From the NCBI GenBank assembly GCA_003260075.1, contig QLIY01000265.1, positions 79,722 through 143,721 on the forward strand: 64,000 nt of DNA, given 5' to 3'. The position numbers and the translations under genes were made by a program. The notes beneath the pieces are model-generated. The model did no database searches, was not told where the DNA came from, and was given only the letters and a program-made list of their open reading frames with translations. Shown here piece after piece: positions 49,604-62,189 of this stretch; the stretch's first letter is position 1; the number at the start of each line of letters is the position of its first letter. This stretch comes from Phallusia mammillata (taxonomy: Eukaryota; Chordata; Ascidiacea; Phlebobranchia; Ascidiidae).

Positions 49604-52600
49604 TCAGCGTCTTCGGTGTCGAGGCCAAACTACCTTCATCAAATACTTCACAATGCTGAACTTTGGTGGTTTAACCGTAACAAAATGATATGCCACTGTT
49701 CCTATATCCACGTTGAAATTTTGCTTTCCCACTACCGCAGCCTTTGGGCTTGAAATGGGATCTTTCTCTTCGTTTTCTGTTGTTTCTTCTGAATTTTCTT
49801 CCTCCTCAGTTTCCAATGACCTTTCAAAGCTGTTTTGAATGATTGAATCACGAACAGGAGTAAGTTGTCTTGAAACAACTGTTGTCGTTGCTTTTGTCGT
49901 TGGCGGGCTTGATGTGCTAGTTGTCGTCAATTTTGTTGTAGTGGTGCTGGGAACCATGGATGGCGTTATTGGACTTGGGGCTTCTTCATCAGGGATTTTG
50001 TACATCCGTTTTGAGAATTTTACCCACTGGCAACGACCATTGATCCCTGTTGGGACGCAGGCGGATGTCGAGACCGGAAACTCATACTTCGAACGGCATT
50101 CGTTTTCGTAAATCTAATCATACAGAAGCTTGTAATAAGATTTGATGAAACCATCCTATTTACTTTAGCCATGCACGTCCATGAAAGTTTATACGCCCAG
50201 TTATACCCAATTTGTCCCATGTGGATGATTGTTATATCCAAGAAAGTTTCTTTGTGTAACATACTTCGCAGCGTACAACCTCAATCCTTAACCCTTTAAC
50301 CTTTAACCTTTAACCTTGAAGTACGCAATTTTAACCCTGGCTTAAGTGACTTAACCGAGGAAAATATAACATGCGATGATATTATCTGTAATCAAATTTC
50401 CGGACGCCGGGCGAAGTCCGTGTAAATGCATGTCTTTACACCAAAACTTGCAAAAAAAAACAAAGAAACTTTTCACCAACTAAAGTTGAAACCACTTACG
50501 TAGCTACCATCATATTGATCCTTGATGAAGCAATCTTGGCATCCTCGAACGTAGGCCCGAGTGCGAATATGAGATCTAATGGCTCGAAACTGGTCGACAG
50601 AAAAGAATTCTTCCATTTCCTGGAAGTCGCACTGGTCGATGAAAAGACCGCCTTGAAACGGACGACCTGGACAAGATTTACGCTAAGATTATAAAATTTG
50701 TGGCAATGCTCCACCAGCATACCAAACATAAAAAATTTGTCGTTTTTGCATTTCGAAAGCTTTTAAGCATTTTGCATGCTTGTGTAATTTATTTTATGAA
50801 TGATACCCGTTAGCGTATAGCAAACGCAACGCTAACATTTTGATTTATTTTCTAGAGGAGCATCAGCAGAGACTATTGTGCATACTTTAACTGGCGCAAC
50901 CAAATCCGAATGTTAATGTTTGCATACAACTTGTGTGTAACGGAGCTTTGTGGATTCCAGCGAATAGCTTACAGCACAATCAACTAGATAGTTGAAATAG
51001 CATTAGCTACTAGTAATTAGTATATAAACGAAAAAAAATCAATAAAAGCAGCTTGAAATGCTTCGTTTGTACCGTTGGTATTAGCTTTGGTTTCTGAGAA
51101 CATTGTCCAACATTAACCAATAACAACTAGTTTGAAGAATTTGTTAAATTCACCTTACCTAGAGCCAGACAACGTGACATATAGCATAAGAACAGCAACG
51201 TCCGAACTTGTTTTAAATGCAAATAAATATCCCACCTCAAACGCCGCAAACACAGACTGCTGCCTGGTTTGATGGACGACAAGCGACTTACCGACGGAAT
51301 TTCCCATAAAATTAAAATTCAACAACCTTTTAAATCGGAGATTGGACGATGTGTTGGATCAACAAATAAAACCCGAAGTTGTAAAGAAACTCGTTTTCCT
51401 GATAGGTGCGAAAAAAATATTTTTCTAGTCAACACAAATGTGTGTGTTTAATGGCCATGACTAACGAGTAAAAATATTTTTTTTAGGTAATTTGATCTTT
51501 ATGCGTATTTGGATTTTTTCGTTTGATTCATCCACGATTTTAATTATTTTGTAAGGAATAAAAACCTCTTGATGGAGAAACTTTAAACTGCGAAACCTTG
51601 GAAGTTTTTAGCATCCTAAAGTACTTAAACCGCACTGTTATTTACTCAGTAACTTATCAGCTTGACATCTTCAGTTAACTTAAGCTACCCACAACTGCGT
51701 TATGTCGAATGCAGTAAAACATGAGAACCAGCGCCTTATCACGTAGAGCATCTACGTTAACCTATGAGGTTGGAAAATACCATTCTTTAAGGTCTACACG
51801 GTGGTCAAATGGTGCAAACGAACGTAGAAGAGTGTTTAGTTGTCCCTTATGTGACATGCAATAAAACTATTTACTCTTCCATTCAGAAATTTAAATAAAC
51901 AAGGTTACTGCATACTTTAAGCCAGTGGTTCTCAACTCGTTTCACGCCATGGACCACCTAACCAATTAAAAAAATATCGTGGACCAGTTCATTGTTAAAT
52001 AAGAATAAAAAAGCATCCACCACAAGCATGTTATCTTGAAATATACTTTTTCAATGCATAATTTTATTTTAAAGACAGATAACAGATAACAACAAATTGC
52101 CAATAACTGGATAAGATTTTTTCGTACTGAATATTTAATAAATTATTTGCAACCAGCCTATTTCCATATTAACATAAAACATAATCAACGTCCTGTGGAC
52201 CACCTAAAAAGTCATCATGGACCACTGGCTTTAAGCACTCTGTAAATTTACAAACGTACCTTTTTAATAAACGAAACAATGGTTAAAAGATACAATACAC
52301 AAAATGTTTGGAATCACCTGTGACCAACTGATCTCCAACTTCAAATTCTCGGCGGCAAGTTCCAAACGTGGCAGGCGTGTGAAGATAAATCGTCTCTCCT
52401 TCTTCAAAGTCTTCGTACTTACCTTTGTAAACCTTCAAAAATAGCAAAATCACATGTAAAAGTCACATCGTTACATATAGTTTCAAAGATGCAAAAAATC
52501 AAAAAAAGCCTAAAAAGCATTATACGACATCGACATCACGTTTTATCGATGCTTTAAAACATGGTGCCCATTCCACCCCTCTCGTCAGTTAAAAAGGCGT

Positions 52601-53437
52601 GAGATTAATGCCATATCTATAAAGGCTTTTAAAGCATTGCAATTTCAAGGATTTTGTCATGGTAGCAAGTCATGGGGTGATGGAATTTAAGTGCGCAAAT
52701 CTGTATAACCGTTCCACGAAGTATTGTCTGCAAATTTATATGACCTGGCTTTTGGTGAAGTTAAATGTGTTTGTTGCGGGTAAGCTGACGTACAACAAAC
52801 ATTCATGTCATCTTAAAAATGCTGTTTTATATGTTTTTACCCACGGCACGCTTCGGTCCGAAAGTTCAATGACTGAGTATTTGTAAGTTAAAACTATGCT
52901 GTTTCATAACGTAGTCGTTTAGTTAAAAAATGTTACGAATCTGTCATAAAATCAACAATAATCTTATTTAAAAGTAAACATTGTCTGGAGATGATATTTC
53001 ACTTACAGTTAAGATTCGTGCTTTTCCGGCAATGATTGCTGACGAGTTTTCAACGCTTTCCACAATAGAACCGTCTGTTACTCGAATCTTACCAACTGTA
53101 ATCGAAACAAATGAAAGTGGCTTATAGGTTGCAAAATAGTTTCAACTATTTGGTATTGTACAACAGTAAATCTTACAATTGTAGCGCCACAAGTTTTTGT
53201 AAACAAATTGCCTTTATTTTAATCAAATTTGTAACTCAGATCAAAATTGCAACTCTTGCAATTCTTTACTTCAATAGACGAAACCTTATGATAAACAAGT
53301 TTCTGGATTTACTTACTGAAGCGCGAGTTGCAGAACTTGGTCTGTGGATGATGGTACGTGCACGAACAGAAGGCATCCGACATCGACATAAACCCGGCAA
53401 AGGTGCAAATCGCAATAAACAATCGTATAAATTCCAT
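49604..53437 (-). CDS. TIMP: TIMP-family metalloproteinase inhibitor, paralogue b
   Basis: Exons on the complement: 53317-53437, 53007-53095, 52318-52432, 50500-50666, 49604-50113. The phases are 1, 0, 1, 0 and the product is 333 residues. The signal peptide (about 1-22) is followed by FCSCTYHHPQTKFC, the C-x-C...HPQ...C start of TIMPs, which inhibit matrix metalloproteinases outside the cell. The N-domain cysteines are all present (C24, C26, C36, then in GTC, DQC and RGCQDC). In the C-domain, SACVPTGINGRCQW matches the TIMP pair near the end, but one cysteine found in paralogue a (VKCEF) is Tyr here. A Thr/Ser/Pro-rich then acidic linker of about 75 residues and a conserved tail ending KVVWPRHRRR follow; ordinary TIMPs of about 200 residues lack these. 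Cleavage after SDA would leave Phe before the first Cys. This may affect inhibition. Confidence 0.88.
50282..50317. repeat. Short TTAACCT tandem repeat
   Basis: Four to five units of about 7 bases (AACCCTTTAACCTTTAACC...) lie in the last intron of TIMP paralogue b. It resembles a degenerate telomere-like word but is too short to mean more than a microsatellite. Confidence 0.5.
51923..52228. mobile_element. hAT-type MITE with perfect 8-bp target duplication
   Basis: The element starts CAGTGGTTCTCAAC and ends TGGACCACTGG. It is flanked by the direct repeat CTTTAAGC (51915-51922 and 52229-52236). GTGGACCA words recur inside. It lies in the intron between exons 52318-52432 and 50500-50666 of TIMP paralogue b. 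About 306 bp, non-coding. Confidence 0.85.
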
Positions 53438-53452
53438 ATTTGCACAAAATAC

Positions 53453-53713
53453 CCGCAACTAATTTAAGTACAAAGCATCTATACAAGTAATGAAAGAACA
53501 ATTTATTTTCAACATGAAAGAACCATTCCCTGGTAGCTACACAGTCTAGTTTTTATCGCCTAGTGGTGTTACAAACGGGGGGGGGGGCCCGCAACTAATT
53601 TAAGTACAAAGCATCTATACAAGTAATGAAAGAAAAATTTATTTTCAACATGAAAGAACCATTTCCTGGTAGCTACACAGTCTAGTTTTTATCGCCTAGT
53701 GGTGTTACAAACA
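53453..53713. repeat. Duplicate flanks around a G run
   Basis: About 120 bases upstream of TIMP-b exon 1 recur after a G run of about 11 (near 53576-53587), with one or two substitutions. The promoter region of TIMP-b is therefore partly duplicated in the assembly. Confidence 0.8.
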
Positions 53714-54129
53714 ACTTTGAAACAGAGACAGACAACGGTCAAAAACCGTGCAATTAATCTGAGAGACAGGAAGGCCCCGAACATAATGCGAATATCATGC
53801 TTGTCATGTGAGAGCATAATGGACGTAGCTTGCAAAGGGTGGCGTGCTATTACCTTCCATTAATACCAAAGACAAGTTGAATGGAGACGAGTGGTGGGGA
53901 ACTTTGTGCGGTCGAAGCTTGCAAGCTGATCCGGTAAACCCGATAGCTAAGCTGATTTAGTCACCAAAGAACGTCAGCTCAAACAAAGGAATACTGTATG
54001 AAATGTTTGACCGCAAATTCTTGTTGGTCTGGAAAGCATTGTCAACTAAAAATACATCGAATCCGTTCGGAAAGATCCAGGCAAAATCGATTGTTTCACT
54101 AAAAGGCTGTATAATTTTCATGTTGAACT

Positions 54130-54345
54130 GCCTTTCACAATGTTTTTGGAACATTGATTTTTTGTAAAAGCATTAAGTAAATGCAGTTAATAGGGTAAAT
54201 GCAGTTAAAACATTTACATGACTTACCTGCTGTCTCGTTTCTGGGGGGGGGGTCTTTCACAATGTTTTTGGAATATTGATTTTTTGTACAAGCATTAAGT
54301 AAATGCAGTTAAAACATTTACATGACTTACCTGCTGTCTCGTTTC
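54130..54345. repeat. Duplicate flanks around a 10-G run
   Basis: About 110 bases recur on both sides of ten G (54243-54252). The first copy has an extra 17-base repeat unit (AATGCAGTTAATAGGGT-like). Confidence 0.8.
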
Positions 54346-54868
54346 TATGTAGAGAACAATTGGGCGTCAACTGATCATGTTTCTTTTGGTCGATTATCAA
54401 ACACCAAGCAATGATTTAATGTTTTATAAACGCTCGATTTCAACCGTATTTTTGTGAGAGTTTTTCGAAACCGAAACTTCGCCAATGAGCCATATTCGGT
54501 CGAAACGTCAAAAATACGAAACTTGTGTGCCTCACTTCTCTTAGCCTAACTTCAATCAACGAGGATAAAAATAATACTGAACAATTTCTGGCAATCTTTG
54601 AATGCAAACAAAAGACCTTTTCAAACGCTTCTACGATCTTTCATGATGCATCTTATAAAATATTTTCAACAAATATACAAACAAATGCATTGAAGAAACA
54701 ATATCTCAATCGCGAAGAATTGTGCACCCACGCAAAATCTGTTAGCACAAAAAGTATATTAAACTTTTGATTTTCACTACATGTACATTGTATATGCACG
54801 CAAATATGCCAAAATGCCATCGCGAAGAATTTTGCACACACAGAAAATCTGCTAGCACAAAAAGTAAC

Positions 54869-55073
54869 TAAACTAAAACTTTTTTGCAACTGAACTTTTT
54901 CTGTGCCTGTTTTGTAAAACCAACCCCAGACGTGCTGTAACCTAAGCGTTACAAAAGAAATTCAGGGGGGGGGGACTAAACAAAAACTTTTTTGCAACTG
55001 AACTTTTTCTGTGCCTGTTTTGTCAAACCAACCCCAGACGTGCTGTAACCTAAGCGTTACAAAAGAAATTCAC
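54869..55073. repeat. Duplicate flanks around a 10-G run
   Basis: About 95 bases (54869-54963) recur at 54975-55072 across ten G (54965-54974), nearly identical. Confidence 0.8.
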
Positions 55074-55339
55074 AGGCGTTTCTCGAACTATGCGTTTGCG
55101 GCGCATTCCTATGAGATGAAGGCGGAGTGCAAACATATTTGCAAAGCCCTCGTCGGTCGAAGAATTGCATTAAACCCTGCGCAGATCAGGATCGCCCTCG
55201 GGCAGCTGTTAAGAGACGAAGTCTTAAAGATAAAACCTACTTCGCCTACTCTTGTCATTGCAACACATCGCAAACTGGTTGAAATGTAGCCTACGTTTGC
55301 TTGATAGAAGGTACTTGAAGCAAGTAATACACCTATATA

Positions 55340-55724
55340 CAGGGTTGCCATCGACTTGAAACCAAAAATAAGGGCAACCGAAAAAAATTCTTGTTGTACG
55401 AAACAAAACAAACGTTTTTGAACAAAGCTTTGCATTTATACGAGACGTGACATATCATATGCAATATTTTGGCAAAAACAATCTGTTCCACCCACTCCTT
55501 GTTTGTAGAAAATACTTGCATCTCACAACAGCTCAGGTCTAGGTTTTCTTTTACTTGTAGCATTTCACTAAGTATGTTCCTTGTAATTATTAAAAATAAG
55601 ACAAAAGAAGGACTCAAGTCAAAAATAAGGACATTTCTTAGAAATAAGGACAATGAACTTTTCTAAGACATAGCCCTTCAAAATAAGGACAAATCTTAGA
55701 AATAAGGACGGTATGGCAACCCTG
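55340..55724. mobile_element. hAT-type MITE with CAGGGTTGCCAT ends
   Basis: The element starts CAGGGTTGCCAT and ends ATGGCAACCCTG. It is flanked by CCTATATA and CCTGTATA, an 8-bp target duplication with one mismatch. The interior repeats AATAAGGACA words. No coding capacity. 385 bp. Confidence 0.8.
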
Positions 55725-56609
55725 CCTGTATATGATTGCATGTTATTCGGATTTATATTTGGACAGGTTGTCACGATTTAATTAAATCTTATGTGGTTTC
55801 TAATCTTACACGATGTGATTTTGCGTTCGTCATATTGGTTTTTCATGCGCAATTGTGTAATACATTACAAGCATTGTTCCTTATACTCGTAGTTTATGCA
55901 CGTTTTCAGGCGAAATTAAAAACAACGCCAACGGGAAGTACTTATCTTAAAAATAAACACGCCTGAATCCGCATATTGACATTGAACACAAATGCTCAAG
56001 TGTTGGGCAGATTTTTATTTGAAAGAACAAGAAAGAAAAATGCGCAACAAACAGTACGTTATAAAAGAAAACAACAACACAACACTACACATTTACACGA
56101 TACATCTTCTAAACCACCTAAAACAATAATGATGATAAACAAACAAACATGTAAAAATGAATTTATTCTCGATTATTACATTATTCTTTTACATAAAGAA
56201 AACAACTTCAACTTCCACTGTACATTTCGGATGATTGTTTTTAATTAAACATATTTTTGATGACCAAATGGCGAAAAAGAAAAAAAAAGAAAAAAAAACG
56301 TAATACACGGACTTAGAGCTCGTACTAAGTCTACGTGCATGCTCATTTGGCAAGACTGTACATGATGGCTTTAGTATTCCCAGAGTGTGTAAAAGAAAAG
56401 GCAACCTTGTACTGTTTTTATCGTATTTGCCACATTAGTCAAAAAATAACGCACCCCATCGTTGCAAAACAACACTGAGTGTACAAATATTAAAAAATCA
56501 TAAAATAACACAAAACAAAAACATAAAATATTCCCATGCCGCGCGCGATGGGCTGCTATACATCAAACTACAGTGGTTGAAACGGTTTTTCAATGTCTTT
56601 TTCAAAAAC

Positions 56610-59600
56610 CTATGACCATTTCTGCCTCCGCGTTGGCCATAAAACGCGCATAATATGAGTTACAATACCGTCTTTTACATCAACTGTTGGTTTAAAAGTA
56701 AACGGATAAGTGACGGTGTTTATCACAACATGCCCATCTTTAGGTGCACCGCCAATCTTTTTACTTTGTGTTGATTTAGCGCCCTCCTCTGGGGGTTTTT
56801 CGTGCCCCAGTGCTCCTTCGGCCTTGCCAGTTGGGGTCACGGGAGAAAGTTCTTCTGTTAACGTTTTTTCGGGGTCCTCGGTCGTTACAGGGGCGTCGTG
56901 GGCCACGCGGTTCCACTCACATCGTCCGTCTTCGCCAGTTGGGACGCAGGCTGCTGTTGAAACTGGGAATTCACATTTGACTCGACATTCGTCGTGATAA
57001 ATCTGCAAAACATGGATAAAGAGTTAAACCTCTGAGCTGAGTGTTTGTTTTTGTGTACGCTTAGGCGGTTGCGTGCCTGTGGCTAGAATATCCGTTTGAC
57101 GCTGCACCAAACCCATGCCTTGAACTTTGAGGGTTTAAAGTTTAACTTAAAGGACGTAAATACATGCTGAAATTCTTTTACGCTGTCCTACTTTTACAAT
57201 GCAGTTGAAGCAAACGCTTACGTGCTTGCCGCTGAAAAATAGTTTGTGTATTGTTTGTGTGTAAAAATATTCTACACCGTGATGCTTAACCAACATCCTT
57301 CCTTTAACCAGCCTATTTCCCCCGTGCAGTATAGATTGAGGTTTGTGGAGATTAATCGCTTCGGTCACGGTACAGTCACGCGACTGTAACTCGATCCATC
57401 AATATTCAACAACCTGAACATTACCAACGAAACGCACTCGATTGAACTTAGCAATTCCCAAGTTTGCACAAAACAACTTCACGTGTGCAATGTTTGTGTT
57501 TTGTCATTGTGCATTAGATGTAGTCATCCCAACAATGACGTTTTGGTGAATAAGGCGTCGTCACCAAAAATATAAGTGACGTAGTTGGTGAAATGCTTGT
57601 TGAGGAAACGCCAGAAGAGAACGATAATCGCATTATATTGAGTCGCTGAACTGGAGGTATATTAAATCCGATTAATTCTGATGCGTAAATTTCTTTGCCA
57701 TGTTTTGCACTTCGTACTGCGAATTACATACCGGGCATATAAAATGCAGTGGTATATGAAACACGGTTTACTTTTATTACGTTGCGGGATTTAACCCGCA
57801 GTTTAATTTGTAAAAGGCCACTGAGATCATTGGATCTGATAGAGGATAGTTGGACTTGAAAAAAATAAGACTAAAATCAACACAACAGAGTGGAGATACA
57901 AGATCAATACACAACAACACAAAGTACTGTAGTACACTTACAAAGCTTTTCTCCTTTGGTCTTTTAATGCGACAATGTTCGCATCCGGTGTCGTACGCTT
58001 TACTCCGGATGTTGTGATGAATCGCCCGGGGTTGTTCTTCGCTCGCAAACCAGTCCATGCGGACCTGGAAGTCGCAACTGTCCATCAGAAGTCCACCGTG
58101 GAAAAGTTTTGCTGGAAAGAGATATGGGAAAATGTAAAAGACAAGCAATGTATTGTCGTGGTGTTTGCGCGCATGTTGGAACGCGGCAAACTGTGGTGCA
58201 AAGTGCCTCAGGCAATTAGAATTATGTTCAGCAGATCACGTTTGTTTTTGAAACCATTGAAGTATAAAGCATATTAAAAAATCGATCAACTAGATTTCTT
58301 TTTTTCCTGTGAGAATAAACATGTTAAGGTATTTCCTCAAACAGAAAAAATGCTTTACATTGTTTGCCTTGCTGCTATCAAAAAACAAAAACAAATCACG
58401 GATAACGTGGGACTACGATAAACCCAAGTAAGTCCAAGTCAATAAGATATGTAGTATCTATTTGTTATTGTCGCTCAGTTTCAAAGGATTTGCACTCAAT
58501 ACATTGTATATGCACGTGAATACGCAACAACGCCTCTGGCGATAACACAAAACCAAAACCAGCTGATTCGATGACAACAAAGCAACAAGTTCACATACAT
58601 TATAATGTATAAACTCTACATTTAAAAGACCCAAGACATGTTTGTTACAAAGAGGGTTGATAAAATGCTGGTTAATTTCATAAAATGTATGCAGGGAGAT
58701 TCGTTCAGGAGTTTTATGTGGAAGGTTGATTTCGATTTCCATTTTATTATCTGTTTACAGCCAACTTAAAATCAACTATTTTCGATTTGGACAATGTCAC
58801 ACTTTTAGCTTGCGAGGAAAGTGGATCCCGATTAAAATGCATAGGGCACCGTTCCCCGAAGGTACGGTAAATCAACACGAATCAATCACGATTGCTTATG
58901 TTTATCAGGTCAACAATCACTACCTGCTATCAGGTGTTCTCCAGCTTCCAGTTCTGTGTTCTTACAACCGCCAACATCAACCGGTGTGTACAAAAACACC
59001 TCGCTTCCTTCGTCAAAATCTTCGTACCCGCCTTTATACACCTGCACAGAAAACAACATCGTTTAGAAATTTACCAGAAGGCATAGGAGATTAGATCGAA
59101 CATAGTGGTTAAATAAGGAACGTAACATGCACGCTTAGCGTTCCCTAAATTTGCTATGTCACCACCTTAAGCTGTCTGGGGAATTTTGTAGTGGATTTTC
59201 ACATATCCGACCCTAATTAGGTCATTGTACTGTTTTTAGAATCACAAAATTAGAGTGAGAAGCCTAAATGGCCACTTGTATCATTTTTAGCAAAAATACG
59301 TTAAGAATCGTGCAGTCACCTTGTTAATTCGAATTTTAGCAGCAACCACTTTTGTTGTATCGTCGATCGTTTCGTTGGTTGACAATCCTTCGTTGGTGAT
59401 AAGTACTTCGCCAACTAAAAATACGTTTAAGGTTACACAGAACATCAAACATAATTACAGTCACTGGGGCGAATAATAGTTTCGACATTTTGGGGTTTAT
59501 TTGCATATATAGGAAATAGGCACATATAAATGTGCTGCCAGCAATTCCATCAGGCCTATGCCGATTGCACTGATAGTTGTGATTGTGATGCATGATGGGC

Positions 59601-60130
59601 GTTATCGTCAACACCCATCGTAAACTTGGCTTGCCTAAACCAATTGTATATGAAAGTGCGAGTGCAAATTTGATCTAAATTATTGTGATTAAGGCAATCT
59701 AAGTTTTTGCACAAACGTGCCAGTAATCGTTTTAGAAATTCCTCTGAAAGATTGTCTTCGTTTAACCTCTGAAATGTTTTTTGAAAGCTTTGAAAATTTT
59801 AAAAGAACAAAGTGGGTGATGTTGGGCAATCTTTACCCAAAACTACATGCAAACTCTTTATACAAGAAGCGCAAATCAATTTTATACTTTGGAATAGGTA
59901 CTTTAATAACATTTGGTTTTTAGGAACGGAAATCCACTACTAAATGTGTGAAAACACTTGAAAACAATCAAGACTCTTGAAATTACGCGTGAAGCCGCAA
60001 TAGACTTATACTTACCAAAAGGTGAGCGGCAAATCATCTCTTGTGGATGAAAATCACGACAATGACAATCAGCCTTTACCACAACCAACAAGGCCAGACA
60101 CGCAATCAGTTTAACACAGACAGGAATCAT
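56610..60130 (-). CDS. TIMP: TIMP-family metalloproteinase inhibitor, paralogue a
   Basis: Exons on the complement: 60016-60130, 59320-59414, 58924-59041, 57942-58111, 56610-57002. The phases are 1, 0, 1, 0, the same as paralogue b, and the product is 296 residues. The signal peptide (1-20, ending VVVKA) is followed by DCHCRDFHPQEMIC, the TIMP signature with Cys at 22, 24 and 34. VYKGGYEDFDEGSEVFLYTP and LIAGAKLFHGGLLMDSCDFQ follow the netrin-like fold. GCEHC and ACVPTGEDGRCEW match the C-domain. The cysteine number is odd (11), so one expected partner is missing. After the last Cys come an acidic linker and the tail INTVTYPFTF...VTHIMRVLWPTRRQKWS, related to the tail of paralogue b. The preferred signal cleavage leaves Asp before the first Cys. 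Both genes lie on the same strand 3.2 kb apart, so they are a tandem duplication. Confidence 0.9.
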
Positions 60131-60749
60131 AATTAACCAATGTACCCCGAGTGTTTGTAAATAATTGACCTATTCGGCTGCGAACAAAGCAAAATTGTGA
60201 TCACGTTTATACGCAATAATAGGGAATTTCTCTACAATTAGCATCGCCAATTAAGCGAGACTGAGTATGCTAATGTTTTCGTAGGCGATTGTTAAAACAT
60301 TTTTTCGGAGTTGTTACGATTGCATACCAAATTTGGTGTAGGTTCGCGATTTTCAAAAATCCAAAAGTTTTGGACAAAACCGTGTTGAACCAGAACATGT
60401 GATAAGTTTTGTTTTCACAAAATGTTTAAACTTTAAAGCATTTTTTGTTAAAACTTTTTGTCTCGATTTTGAGCACCAAGTTGTTGGTATTGTCCTGTCG
60501 CAAAGAAACATAAACTAACTCTAAAAAGAATTTGTTCTCAAGCAATCCTACGAATGCTGATAATTCTCCCTTCGTCAAATCCAAAACACGTATAAAACAC
60601 AGCTGTCCTCTCTTCTCTCTGCGAAAATTTTCTGCGCCACGACTTAAGTTTATCTTTTAAGGCTAAAGTTTGCAATTTTTGCCTGCTCTGCAACATACTT
60701 TTTGGGTCTATGTTTTACCTTTAGCCGCAGAGAAATATAAACACCTGGC

Positions 60750-61038
60750 AACTTTGGCTCGCAGCGGCTCTGTCTTTGCTCTGCCATAGAGGCTCTGCCA
60801 TTCCCACCCCATTAATTCCGAAGCGCCGTCAGGCAAATTCTTTTGCAAAGTGAAAATATTGCGCTTTTGCAAAACAGGCAATGTCACGAATACGCACACA
60901 AGCTGGGGGGGGGGTGCTCTGTCTTTGCTCTGCCATTCCCACTCCATTAATTCCGAAGCGCCGTCAGGCAAATTCTTTTGCAAAGTTAAATTATTGCGCT
61001 TTTGCAAAACAGGCAATGTCACGAATACGCACACAAGC
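60750..61038. repeat. Duplicate flanks around a 10-G run
   Basis: Sequence before ten G (60905-60914) recurs after them to about 61038. The first copy has an extra unit containing CTCTGCCATAGAGG. Same assembly signature. Confidence 0.8.
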
Positions 61039-61460
61039 TATAACTTGAATTCATCTGCCTATCAAACTGCTGGATCGCAAATGAATTACGAATCAACAAA
61101 GACGTGTTGAATTTTCAGTAATTCATATCGCCCACATTTCTTTCCCAAAACCACTAATCAGGCGCCCGACAACCTAATTGCGTTGATTCGCACGAAACAT
61201 TGTCAGCGGGTGGCAAATTATGACGTTAACAACACACAATTTGTCCCATTGTGATGAAACAAATAAACAAAACCCAAGGAAAGCTGTACGTGACTTGTTG
61301 GACCCTGAAGCCAACCGACCACTCTTCAAACGTGTATCATTTTTGTGACGTAAATGGCATATAACAACGCCAAACGAATCTTTAAACACACGATGAAACA
61401 TCTCAGTCCCAGAGAAAGCTGAAATAAGTTTGCACAGTTGGAAACTGCAGTAAAATTCTT

Positions 61461-61663
61461 TCAGACTCTTTGTCAAGGTCAGCGTCGCCCTCCTGACTTT
61501 TAAGCGCATTCAAGTTACATATCTTAAACAATATGCTTCCTAGTCGCTTACAAGTGGGGGGGGGGGCTTCAGACTCTTTGTCAAGGTCAGCGTCGCCTTG
61601 CTGACTTTTAAGCGCCTTCAAGTTACATATCTTAAACAATATGCTTCCTAGTCGCTTACAAGT
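61461..61663. repeat. Duplicate flanks around a G run
   Basis: About 95 bases recur on both sides of 11 G (61556-61566, one G belonging to the flank), with two or three substitutions. Confidence 0.8.
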
Positions 61664-62189
61664 GCGGACTGGTCAGCGAGGAGAAAAATCGCGCTTTTTG
61701 GCTGTTACGGAGCCATCGTGTTTTCAGTCTCCAGTCGCCTGCACTGGCAGTGACGTCAGTGCCCGGGGCAGTCCTCAGTTACATAGCTACTGTGACGAAA
61801 ACATTGCGTTTGTGGTTTAGCAAGGGTATTTTGAGCTGCAAAAGGTGATTTCTCACAAATGGTTGGACAAAGACTCGTTTTACACTTTAAACGTTGTAGC
61901 CTACGGTTATTTGGGAACTTGTGCTAAGGAAACGTGATATTATGCACGGCTCCAGGATTTTAAATGTTGTCTGTCACATAACGTAACATATCGAAGAAAC
62001 TCCCCGTAAAATGCAAAAGCGTTGAGTTTTACATGTACTTGTAATGACAAGTAGACCTTGGTTTACTGTTTGCACACAGTGTCCCTTTTTTACCTCTGAG
62101 AACAACCAGATAAATTAAATTTTCACCCTAACCAAAAAATCAAATTGCCAACTAAAACGTCACATAAGAATATAACGTCACGGAACAAA

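Larger units (their letters stand above)
53438..56609. other. Spacer between the two TIMP genes
   Basis: It contains three duplicated contig-end blocks with G runs (53.46-53.71, 54.13-54.35 and 54.87-55.07 kb), a near-tandem repeat of about 60 bases (about 54708-54768 and 54818-54880), one hAT-type element, and a 72-codon GC-richer open segment at 55074-55289 with no recognised domain. Confidence 0.5.

Noticed and set aside
50282-50317. Telomere-like TTAACCT repeat
   Set aside because: Only four or five degenerate units inside an intron; a simple microsatellite.
58726-59094. 122-codon plus-strand frame
   Set aside because: It overlaps in antisense the TIMP exon at 58924-59041, which is supported by splice sites and family motifs.
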